From Antedon mediterranea (taxonomy: Eukaryota; Echinodermata; Crinoidea; Comatulida; Antedonidae): a DNA stretch of 64,000 nt. The notes beneath the pieces were generated by a model that saw only the letters and a program-made list of their open reading frames with translations, had not been told where the DNA came from and ran no database searches. The DNA lies in contig NC_092672.1 of NCBI RefSeq assembly GCF_964355755.1, positions 33,476,501-33,540,500 of the forward strand, given 5' to 3'. Positions 12,195-24,300 of this stretch are shown here, in pieces (within the stretch, counting starts at the first letter, position 1; every line of letters starts with the position of its first letter). Both the position numbers and the translations under genes were made by a program.

Positions 12195-12626
12195 ACTTGG
12201 TTTGTTTAATTTAACCACAGTACTTGGAGCGCAAATCAAATACGTATTCCCTTTTTTAAAACTACTTCTTTTAAACATAGCATTAAGTTCACTGGTCCTA
12301 AACTTTGGGATAACGTACCAGATAAAAAGTGCTTTGTCTAAGAAGAGTTTTTCTTTTAAATTGAAACGGCACCTCTTATCTAGTTATGTTTAATTATCCT
12401 TTCACTCATTGTAGTTTTGATATTTAGTCTTTTCGGTACCCTGAATCTAAAAGTCTTCATTACTGTTCTTGTCCTGTTTCCGGTTCCCGTATTGTCCTGT
12501 TTTTTTTTTATTTTCTATGGGCTGCCTTATACAAGCTTTGCTTTTTAGGAATGTTGCCCCTCTTATTTTAATAATTTTTACTGTTAATTTTTATTTTCTA
12601 TGAAAGACAAGAGAAATAAATGTTAC

Positions 12627-12660
<34 letters not shown>
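12195..12660 (+). mobile_element. 3' end of a CR1/L2-like non-LTR retrotransposon
   Basis: Translation gives FKHSIKFTGPKLWDNVPD, the GPKLWN-type motif near the C-terminus of CR1/L2/RTE reverse transcriptase polyproteins. After one frame change it continues into a Lys-rich tail ending HLLSSYV and a stop at about 12393. A 3' UTR follows and ends in (ATTG)n at about 12635-12660, the tandem tail typical of such elements. It is 5'-truncated and frameshifted, so inactive. Confidence 0.7.
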
Positions 12661-12738
12661 AATTAATTATGTCTTTTCTAATCTAATTGTGTAGGCAATG
12701 AAGTACATCCATGTCAATCTTGAATGGTTCATTTTCTC

Positions 12739-12926
12739 TTAAGCTCTGTCTACACTATAAAAAAAAAAGTGATGTGCCCATATATGGACATGGATGATGC
12801 AGGGAGTTGTACACTCCCTGGATGATGTCATATCACTACCATATTTAGGTATATCACAACATATTTGCATGGGCACATCAAACTTTTTTTGTCAAACTAG
12901 TTTGATTATTGTTGACAGCTCAGAGC
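12739..12926. mobile_element. Foldback MITE, AAGCTCTGTCTACAC family
   Basis: Ends AAGCTCTGTCTACACTAT and a degraded inverted partner, with an interior carrying GTGATGTGCCCATATATGGACATG and TATCACTACCATATTT. Other copies: 19835-19954 (left-truncated), 20215-20352, 22293-22438, 22871-22994, 28194-28313 and 38700-38849. This copy contains an extra palindromic insert (GGGAGTTGTACACTCCC). Confidence 0.75.
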
Positions 12927-13235
12927 TTTAATGGAAATATAAGTGATATCATCCATTCACTTAAACGTCCATTCAATTAAAATTATGTTATAATTTTAAT
13001 GAAAATATTAAAACCATATTTGTCATTTGTCATATTCTACAAAAACACGATTACGCTAATAAATCGAATACCGGATTTAATTCGTCTAATCCGGCTCATT
13101 AATAATGCATTCTCTTCAATACTGGGAATGATAATGTTGATGTTTATTATTTTTTGTTATTACCGGTACTAATTGTTTATAGAATTATGATGGTATAATG
13201 AGATTACGAAATATGAAATTTGAATATTTTATTTA

Positions 13236-13465
13236 TACTAGGCGACCTCTTCAGTGAAATAATGGTCTCCAATAGGGCCCAGTTATGATAAGCGAATGTG
13301 ATGTACTAGTACACCGAGGTAATCCCCTACTCTTCTCGAAAGATGTACTATAGGTTCTTTAAAGTGCACATTAGCTAGATGTGTACACTGGATCTACAGT
13401 TTACAGTCCTTATCCAAGAAGACTCGTTCTACCACCAGAACCATGGACCGAGTGAGCCTCGATTA
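13236..13465 (+). repeat. Dispersed repeat with TTCTACCACCAGAACCA
   Basis: Four related stretches share, in order, CTCTTCAGTGAAATAATGGTC, GCCCAGTTATGA, a block with TACACCG.GGTAA.CCCCTACTC, TTCTTTAAAG, GTGTACACT and TTCTACCACCAGAACCA. They lie at 13236-13465, 42318-42650, about 47250-47480 (minus strand) and 54885-55110. The length is about 220-330 bp with no coding capacity; the nature (SINE or old DNA transposon) is unresolved. Confidence 0.65.
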
Positions 13466-13507
13466 TATACCAACTATACCACAATATAGTGCCAATTTAT
13501 ACTATTG

Positions 13508-13685
13508 AGGCCAATTTACACAGATGAGTGATAACGGTAATACAAATCTATGTTAATTCTTATGACCATTTAAACACAACGCGGAGGGGGTGGGCGGTTT
13601 CTGCTCAGGATAGATTTAGATTCTACGTTAGACAAGCTACGCGGTGTTCCGCCTACCGTTACCACTCGTCTGTGTAAATTTGCCT
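13508..13685. mobile_element. Foldback MITE, GGCCAATTTACACAGAC family
   Basis: Ends GGCCAATTTACACAGATGA and TCGTCTGTGTAAATTTGCC are inverted repeats. Further copies: 13795-13905 (partial), 48729-48846, 49870-49928 (partial) and about 59790-59916. The copies at 48.7 kb and 59.8 kb occupy equivalent places upstream of transporter copies A and B, so that insertion predates their duplication. Confidence 0.7.
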
Positions 13686-13909
13686 TTACTAGAACTGAGA
13701 TTGTGTTTTAGCTGTCTAGTTTAATATGTCTGTGGTTATTAAAGAAATGAGATTATATCATCTCAAGAATCTAATGTTATTACTTATGATTACACACAAC
13801 GCGAATCGGACGGGCGGTTTCTGCTCAGGGTAGATACATTCTACGTAGGGCAAGCTACGCGGTTTTCGGCTTCTTACCGTTACCTTTTGTCTGTGTAAAT
13901 TTGCCTTAA

Positions 13910-15352
13910 ACATATAATGTTTTCATAAATGCAAGGTGGTTGATAAGCATCTTGTCTTTTTAGAACCATGACCTCGCAAATATCTCAATTGTTCCTAATG
14001 ACTAATATTTTCATTTATTCATAATGACAAGTGAAGGATAATAATTGCGAAAAAGTGGACAATGATGATGATCAATACTCTTTTGGCGAAGAGTACAAAA
14101 TAGTTCTAGACCGAAATTAGTAAAAGATAAATATGTTGGCACATATGGCGTTTCATATATCACATATAATAAGTGAGTTCACATTTTCAGATTGTTATAG
14201 TTTTCAGACAAAAATCGTAACGCCGACTGGTGGACTAACATAAAAAAGACAGACTTGGGGGCAAGTCTAAGTACAAAATAACGACCATCAGGTAAATGCA
14301 TTCGTTCTTTATTTACAACACATATAAGTTTGTTACAATAGCATTACCATGGATCTATAAATTATAATTTAATGTATAGGTCCATGGCATAGCGTACACC
14401 GGACCACTAGTACAAATCTGTCTCTTTGCCGGTTATGCATTACGTCATTGTAATATTTGATCATGCATAGCGGATTGTAACTAACGCCATCACAGGTCAA
14501 TACCAACGAAAAAACACGCAAACGCTTGTGACAAATATGCCTCAATAGAAACCAAATAATTTGTTAATAACAATTTATATAGTTTTAAGATACTCAGTAG
14601 CCTATGCATTTATGTAGCGGCATTTGAAGTATAAATTGGCTACTGTAGAGATCGATGCCAATAGGCCTATATAGTGGTGGGAGCTCCTTAAAATGGGCAC
14701 GGTGTAGCCGTTCAAAATATTATTTATATAACAAAAATAATCAAATAATCAATAATTCAAAAACTGCCCATTGGGTTATCTCTCTGGCCAATCTATAATA
14801 CATAAATATTAATATAAGTGGTACAGATAGTAATGTGATTTACATATAAGTATTTTAATCTTAAGCTTGGTTCCCACTATTGACGTAACGTAACGCACAC
14901 TATTCAACGGAAGAAAATCCCCTTTCAATAATTCAGTTTATGATAATTGTAAATACATTTATTATTCATATTACGAAGTTCAAATCAACTCGCAGTGATG
15001 TTTCTTTCTGAAAACCATAATTTGTACACAAACATGTTATTGTTTAGAGTTAAAAATTGTTATAATAATTTTATTTCAGAAACAAACCCATCTCTAAGCA
15101 AAATAATTAAAAACGGCAAATAATATTTTTAAATTTCGTTAAGTTGTTATTATTAAATCGATATAAACAACTAAAAAAACAACCAGAAAGATGTCCAATC
15201 ACACTTGCGCGCGCGTGGGCGTGACTTTAGGCGCAACCTTTGACATGCAATGTTCACGTGAGGTTACACGCCAGGGGTAGCCAATGAAAACCGTTTATCA
15301 TTATGACCGCTAAACTCAAGTTGACCGGATTGTTCACACTACGCGATAATAA
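13910..15352. other. Intergenic DNA downstream of the minus-strand transporter
   Basis: No gene seen. It contains a CACATATGGCGTTTCATA repeat copy (about 14106-14240) and half a GGTTCCCACTA foldback (14866-14900). The reverse complement of TTTATT at 15070-15075 is AATAAA, about 280 bp past the stop codon of the transporter, a possible polyadenylation signal (weak evidence). Confidence 0.45.
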
Positions 15353-18300
15353 CTAAATTTCGTGCAATTCTGCTCCAGTTTGTACTTTCTCTGCTTCACT
15401 TTTAAATTTAGCAGTGATTTCTTCAAATGTTTTGTTCTTTGTTTCCGGCACGACGAAATAAGTGAATGCTGTCGTCAGCGCTAAGAAGAAAGTGAATACC
15501 AGGAACGTAAATGCTCCAATTCCTGCCTGTAAATACGCAAAAAAAGAAGAAGTTTTTATAATAATTGTAAATGTGGCGAATTTAATTATATTTAAACAAC
15601 TTTCCACGCATGCTCATAGCTTTCTACGCTTGGATAAACTGGATCATGTTTTCATGTTGTCCATTTGCATTCCAAATTTCCAATCAACAAAAACCCAGTA
15701 TTTATTTTATTACGCGAATAATACATTCGCCTAGTGGTGGATGTCAAATTTTCTTTAAGTGTCTGTATCTTTGAAAAGCTTTTAAAATATTGACGTAGCT
15801 ACAAACCTGCATAAATGGAAAGGCAAGACCAATAATAAATGTTGACCACCAATTGCACTGAACAGCTATGCTCATGGCAGCAGGCCTTGGGCCTTGTGCC
15901 CACAGTTCCGGAACCACTACGAACGGCATAGGACCTGATTAAAGATGCAATTTGTCAATAATTAGATTGAAAGTAGAAGTACAAGCTATAAAGACGATGG
16001 CACACAGTGATGGGTACCACCTCCTCCCCCAAATCTATTATTATCATTATTCAACACAGATATGCATGACGTTAAATATGTCACGTATAACCTCGTGTAT
16101 ATTCATGTTTCTACCTGACGGCATGTCAAGCATAGCATCATGTATATTCATGTTTCTATGTGACGTATGTCAAGCATAACATCATGTATATTCATATTTC
16201 TATGTGACGTACTTTATGTCGTGCATAACATCATGTATATTCATGTTTCTACCTGACGGCATGTCAAGCATAGCATCATGTATATTCATGTTTCTATGTA
16301 ACTTATGTCAAGCATAACATGTATATTCATGTTTCTATGTGACGTATGTCAAGCATAACATCATGTATATTCATGTTTCTAACTGACGTATGTCGTGCAT
16401 AGCATCATGTATATTCATGTTTCTATGTGACGATGTCAAGCATAACATGTATATTCATATTTCTAACTGACGTATGTCGTGCATAGCATCATGTATATTC
16501 ATATTTCTAACTGATGTATGTCGTGCATAGCATCATGTATATTCATGTTTCTACATGACGGCATCTCAAGCATAGCATCATGTATATTCATGTTTCTATG
16601 TGACGTATCTCGTGCATAGCATCATGTATATTCATGTTTCTATGTGACGTATGTCAAGCATAACATCATGTATATTCATATTTCTAACTGACGTATGTCG
16701 TGCATAGCATCATGTATATTCATGTTTCTATGTGACGTATGTCAAGCATAACATGTATATTCATGTTTCTATGTGACGTATGTCAAGCATAACATCATGT
16801 ATATTCATGTTTCTAACTGACGTATGTCGTGCATAGCATCATGTATATTCATGTTTCTATGTGACGTATGTCAAGCATAACATGTATATTCATATTTCTA
16901 ACGGACGTATGTCGTGCATAGCATCATGTATATTCATATTTCTAACTGACGTATGTCGTGCATAGCATCATGTATATTCATGTTTCTACCTGACGGCATG
17001 TCAAGCATAGCATCATGTATATTCATGTTTCTATGTGACGTATGTCGTGCATAGCATCATGTATATTCATGTTTCTATGTGACGTATGTCAAGCATAACA
17101 TCATGTATATTCATATTTCTAACTGACGTATGTCGTGCATAGCATCATGTATATTCATGTTTCTATGTGACGTATGTCAAGAATAATATGTATATTCATG
17201 TTTCTACATGACGTATGTTAAGCATAACATCATAAATATTCATGTTTCTACCTGACGTATGTCATGCATAACATCATAAATATTCATGTTTCTATGTGAC
17301 GTATGTCAAGCATAACATGTATATTCATGTTTCTACATGAAGTATGTCAAGCATAACATCATAAATATTCATGTTTCTACCCGACGTATTTCATGCATAA
17401 CATCATAAATATTCATGTTTCTATACCTGACGTATGTCAAGCATAGCATCATGTATATTCATGTTTCTACGTGACGTATGTCAAGCATAAAATCGTGACG
17501 TATGTCGTGAATAATACTGTTTCTGAAAAAAAAATCACAATTCCTTTTGCGGAAAATACATGAAGGGACACAGCGTATGTTTATGATCCCATTGATTGAT
17601 TGTATGTATCCCGATTAATTGTCTACGTTTTATTTTTCTAGGCCTAGCTAACATACCTGGACCGATGGCGAATCCGATGATATAAAGATAAATGAAAGCC
17701 AGTGTCACCCATTGCCATGCGTCGCCCTTAAATGATTTGGAATTTAAAACAAAACAAATCAAGATTAAAAACGTACAGCCCATACCAGAAGGAAAGAACA
17801 AAAATAGGAGGTATAGTAAATACAACTTTCCTTCCATTTTCATGTTTTTGTTCCGCATTGTACACTGTCATGAATTTTATTGATATAGTGTTATTCAATT
17901 GGTTATTTGTTGTATTGTATCGGATGGTATGTAAAGTCGTTGGTTCTGTGTACATGCAGTGCACATTAAAGGGCCGGGTTGGTGTACGAGATTTTAATAT
18001 AAGGGTGTATCCTCTTAGAATAAGTGTGATTGGTAAATATGGCCACTGATTGTTGTGAGCATGAGGCATAAACAAGCAGCAGAGTGGAACCATTTTTGTA
18101 TGGGGGTAATAAACAAGGGTGAAACTCATGACTGTACGTAATAATATAAAAAACACTATTCTATACTTACATCCAGGCTGAGTGATAGGGTTATTATTGC
18201 AGTTATAAAAATCATAGCGGCGTATGGGTATAACATTAGCACACGGCGGCCAGTTCTATCCACTATATAAACCTAAAAGCATAAAGAAAATGTGTAAGGT

Positions 18301-21300
18301 GTGTTAAATTTAGTAAACGGAAAACATACTCTATTACGTCACACACATACGATTATGTCAAAAAGGTATGAAACTCGATTTGAAAACATCACCAATCTTA
18401 TAAACTGTCGCCGCTCGGAAATATAAATTAAACAAATGAAATAAACTTTATTGAAAAGTTCCTCCACACATATTCTACATACTCTTTGGAAATCATTTTG
18501 AATATGTATATAATTATACCATATATACATATTGTCAATGGGAGGATTGTGGATCACATGACACTAACCAATAACCACTTCATTAAACTCTTACGTCATC
18601 AAGAGTGCAATTTCGTATTATGCACAATAAATTAATGTGATGTTATAGATCTTAGGCCATGGGTTGTCGCGAATCGAAAGGACCTTTAATTTATTTTAGA
18701 AAACATTTCAATCAGCAATACTCACCGCAACAATCGTCATTAATACATTTACAAGCCCAGTTCCAACAGTCGCCAGGGCTATTGCATCGTCTTCCATGCC
18801 CGCTTGCGTATAAATCTCAGTTGCGTAGAACATGACCTTAAAATAAAAACCATACAATACAATTATATTGGTGACCATGTTTGCTGGCAGGCCATGTCTA
18901 CTGACAGACCATGTCTGCTGGCAGGCAATGTCTGCTAGCAGGCCATGTCTGATGGCAGGCCATGTCTGCTGGCAGGCCATGTCTGCTAGCAGGCCATGTC
19001 TGCTGGCAGGCCATGTCTGCTAGCAGGCCATGTCTGCTGACAGGCCATGTCTGCTGGAAGGCCATGTCTGCTGACATGCCATGTCTGCTGACAGGCCATG
19101 TCTGCTAACAGGTCATGTCTACTGATAGGTCATGTCTGCTGACATGCCATGTCTGCTGATAGGCCATGTCTGTTAACAGGCCATGTCTGCTGACAGGCCA
19201 TGCATGCTGATAGAAGGCGCTGAACAACATCCACCAACGCTAGATATATTGGTGACGTCACAAAACTGTAATAAAATCCCGAGTTGTCTATATATTGGAC
19301 ACTATTAAGTAGTGCGCCCGTTGTCGTTATTTTACTCTGTTTCGGAGCCTTTAATATTTAAAAAAAGTACTTACGGCATTGATTCCAGAAAATTGTTGAC
19401 CGGCATGAAGAAAAACTGAAATTATTAAAGGCATTTTCCACCAGCTTTCTTTCAACCTGAGTACATCAAGCATGCTTATTTTGCCGTCCTCATCCATCTC
19501 CTGACTTTTCCTGTGTTCTTCCTTCATTTCATTTATCTCAATCTCAACATTATCACATCCACGTAGCTTCTGCATAGCTTTTAAAATAAAATATTATTAA
19601 TAAAAGAGAAAGGAAACACGTTTTAAGGACTGAACCCCAAAAGGAATTGTTACATAGGGGAAAAAGTATATAAAAACAATATAGTAGCCAAAATTACTTG
19701 ATATTCAATTACTGTATAAGAATTGGTATTAAAATAACATCATTGTTATTGTTATAAAAAGAGTTTAAATGCTGGTAACGTACAGAGTATACATACGACC
19801 ATAGGAATCGTGGATCCGCTAGATATTCAAATAGTGTTGTGCCTAAATGTGGTAGTGCTATCCCCAAATATGGTGGTGATATGACATCATCATGTCAATA
19901 TATGGGCATATCACATGTTTTTGTCACATAAAGTGTGACAGTGTAGACAGAGCTTAACGTATACCGTGACATACGTCGTCTTCTCAAAGGTTACACGTCA
20001 TGCTTTTCGTTAAACAAATTTGCATTTGCGGTTGGTTACAAAATGGACCGTGGACCGTGAGAGTGGCCTATGTTGGTTAAGAAAACTACCAGCCCAGGTG
20101 TACATTTTCACGTAATCATCACAAGTCATCTACGTATCTTTATTATCAATGTAATTATTGTATTAAAGAACAGTACAAAGTTCAGCGGTCGGAAACACAA
20201 TAATAATTATTTGGTTTGACAAAAAAAGGGTGATGTGTCCAAATATGGTAGTGATATTCCCAAATATGATAGTGATATGACATCATCATGTCCACTCGAT
20301 CACATCATATTTTTTTTGTCACATAAAGTTTGATAGTGTAGACAGAGCTTTACTCAGTATAGTAAATGTCGAGCTACATGCACTAGTATCCACAGTAGCA
20401 TAATATTCGTGGCATTGTTATATTTATTATTGTGTTTCCGGCCGCTGAACTTTGTACTGTTCTTTAATACAATAATTACATTGATAATAAAGATACGTAG
20501 ATGACTTTGTGATGATTAGTGTTAACATGAGATTGCTGAGGTGAGATTAGAACCGAGAAGCGGAACCATTGCTTGAATTTTTCATTCATAGATTAGCAGA
20601 GAAGCTAGTGGTGCTTTTTACTGGATACATAAATAATTCTTACCTTACCTTTAGTAAAGTTAAGAGGCAATGAGTTTTTATAATCAATCAATATAATCAT
20701 TATACAACTCAATCGATTTGTATTGCTATTGCTAATACTTTATTGATTGAGGAAAACTTTCCATGCAACAATATTGTAAGAGAACGCTTTCCCGCGGAAA
20801 CACTACGACCTTTTACCTCTATTCAGTTAACTATTAAAAAGACGCCATTTTGCAAACTTAATCCAAATTATTACCTTCCCTGGCCTTTTCTTCATCTCCT
20901 CGGTTGATAAGAAGCCATCGTGGACTTTCTGGGCAAATTAGCAATATCAAGCAGCCGCCCATACCAAACACGCCGGTCAACGCTAGACAAAGTGGCCAGC
21001 CATCTTCATCATTCAAAGGGTACAGTCCAAGCACCTATAAACAAAATTTCATTATTGATCAGTCACGCGGGTATTATCTTCTGTTTTAAGTAGAGCACTA
21101 TTTATTAGAGACAACATAACATATACTTGTGTGATAATAATAAAAAAATGTTTACTTTTACGTGAAGACTTAACAAGTTGTCTTTATTGCAATCAACATA
21201 TTGACATGCGTTATGTGTTCGATTTCTAAAAACTGAAGAGTGAAGACTAAAAAGACAGAGGGCGCACACAAATCAGGTGCTACGGTAAAGTCGAACTCGA

Positions 21301-24300
21301 GTTTTCGTATTGGTAACATTTGCCGTAACTATTATTATAGTATACCTGTGCTATTAAAATTCCAACTGTAATGGCGAGTTGATGACACGTGCCAATTGCA
21401 CCTCTCAAATTGATAGGTGATATTTCAGCTAGGTAAAGTGGAACAATGGTGATAGAAATGCCAACACTGAATCCGATGACGATGCGGCCCATTATGACCA
21501 TCACATAACTGTTTGCGACCTGGCTAAGCCCAAACATTAAAGAGGCTGATACGGAAAATACATTGTTAAGGATGAGGGCGCCTTTACTGGAATATAAAGA
21601 AATACACAACACGTAAAATAATATTAATGATCATTGTCAATTAATTATGTTGTAACAAGTAAATACGTCTTTGTTGTTGATATTTTTAAAGAAAACATTT
21701 ATTCAAAATGCCTTCAAAAATTAAGAGAGGAAAAAGTAAACAATATCAATATCAGAACAATACAAAACACACAACGTGTAACAATTTGTTATTGTTTAAT
21801 TTGTGAAGACCTACGTATGAACTAATCAATCAAAATCAATCAAACTCACCGTCCTAATACGTCACTTAGGTAGCCTGCGATCAAAGCCCCAAAAGCGCCA
21901 CCAATGGCGTAGATAGAGACGGTTGTTGACCAAAGCCATCTCAAACTGTCTTCTGACAAGTATTCTCCTTTTCGATCGTAATACGATAGAATGTAGAACT
22001 CTTGGGTACTCTAATTGAAAAAATGAAGAAAATTACAAGTGATTACATCCGATTTTGTCGCTGTCATTATGTAGATCTTAAATTATTACATTAATTATCT
22101 CTCCATCAAATGAGTTCAGATCCAACAAAAGCTGATTTATAATGTTGTGCTCTTTTTGTTAACATTAGAAAACATATTGAATTGCTTGAATTTAATAACA
22201 ATATTTTAAAAAGATCAATGTGGGTTTTTTTTTTTGATGGCCGTACCAAAATTCAAGTTGTTACATAAAACTAATTTTCTGAAACTACAGTAAGTAAAGC
22301 TTTGTCTACACTATCAAATTTTATGTAACAAAAAAATGTGATTTGCACATATATGGACATGCTGATGTCATATCACTACCATATTTGGTCACATCACACT
22401 TTATTGTCACAAAAATGTGATAGTGTGAACAGAGCTTAAGTATAGGTCAACTAATTTTTTCTTTCTATTTTCTTTTCATAATTTGAATAAGAACTTTCTA
22501 ATGCTGTTCCTTATTAATATTAATAACAAGTTTGTAATTACATTTGAAACACCAGTTAGGACACCTGTGTTATAACCGAACTGGAATGAAGATCCAACTG
22601 TGACGGCCAACGTTGACAAGAACAACCATAATGTGAGGTTTCCCTATGGAAATAAACAGGTACAAATACACATTAATAGTGTGAGTGAATGCAAATAATT
22701 AACAAACAACTCTACAACGTTGTGCAAATTTGTTTCGGAATCAACTTAACTTTAATTTTGCATTTAATTGCGGTTCCTTTGTATGTTTAAATTGAATGTA
22801 TTTTTGACACAGCTAAGTTTTATACAGTGTGGTGTTTGCTTGATACAGTGCTGTTCCGTACTATCTGTGTAAAGCTCTGTCAACACTATCAAACTATTTT
22901 GACAAAGAAAGTGTGATACACCCAATAATTATGGTAGTGATATGACATTATCATGTATGGGCACATCACGTATTTTCTCCAGTGTCAAATAGTGAACATG
23001 GTCATTTTTACTGTACAAGGATACAAATAAGTATAAAAAATTGATGCACATATTAATAAATAAGTAATTTTATATAATAATATTAATAAAAGTATTTGAT
23101 AAATAAGTACTATAATAGGTTGGGTTGGGTAACGTAGTTTTTGTATGTGTATCGCGGAACGAATTTATAAAATCGCAAATAAATAAATTCACTTTCTGAA
23201 TTCTTACTCATAGAACGATCAAAGTATTTGAAAAAAATACCATAATTTGTGTAAGTTTACCGGGGAAAGAATTTGTAAAATCGCAAATGAGTAACTTCAC
23301 TTTCTGCATTCCAACTCCTAAGACGATCACAGTAGACGATCGAAATATACCATTATAGCTTTTGTATTGTATTTTAAATTGAGAGAAATTACACTTACAA
23401 AAATCATTGTGATCGTACTGCACCGTTTTTATTTTGATAATAAATAATACATAATTTATTTTATTTATTTATTTATTTATTTATTTAAAAACATATTTAT
23501 ACAGGCATATACACAATCAAGTAGAAATATACTTGTTTTGCATTGTGATCCTGTTGGAAAAAACGGATACAAATTTAAATAAAAAATAAATTAAATATAA
23601 ACTATCAACACTGAGAGATTTTCGTTATATTAAACGTGTATGGTCAACCATTTGTGATTGACCAATAACATTCTTAAATAAATCTTACCTGATTGTCTTT
23701 AGCAGGGGTGAACGATTTCGAACTAATCATGGTTATGTTTTAACCAGCTTACTCCTTACCCTCTGTACTCGTTTACGTAAATGATATTTATAATTATATA
23801 ATATTACTATGGATCAACAAATTATGAACTATTTAGTTAATTATTAACAAAACTGGGTCCAAAGGTAGGCAGCCATCCATTTACACACCCATTCTTTATC
23901 ATTCACATATATACGTCAATAATGAAGAGGCGGTTCACCATACAAACGACGTCAATTAACCTATAGTATTATATTGTTTACTATACAAATCATATTGTAT
24001 TCCTTCTGACCCACCACCCATACTCCATCCTCCAACAACATCAACACGTAGGCCTACGCCATTGATAACCCTTACGATTTTTCAACACAGTCTCAGCACA
24101 ATCTATGTATTTAGGGGATATTTTCATGTGAAATAGTATAGTGTACGAGGGGACATCCATGTTTCAACCCACGGTCAACCCAGAAAACACCTCTAATTAG
24201 TAAGGGGTAAACTTGTTTGGCCCCGAAGTGTTGCCAGTCTAAATAGGTAATCTCACCATTAAAGTTCTGCCTCAGTGCGCTTTATCATACAAATCTAAAT

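Noticed and set aside
16063-17513. CRISPR-like repeat array
   Set aside because: Units are directly adjacent with no unique spacers, in a eukaryotic intron. This is a minisatellite.
18708-18980. ORF with repeated CQQTWPA-type peptides next to exon 18726-18836
   Set aside because: The N-terminal part is the 17-bp minisatellite beyond the splice acceptor. The exon itself is only 18726-18836.
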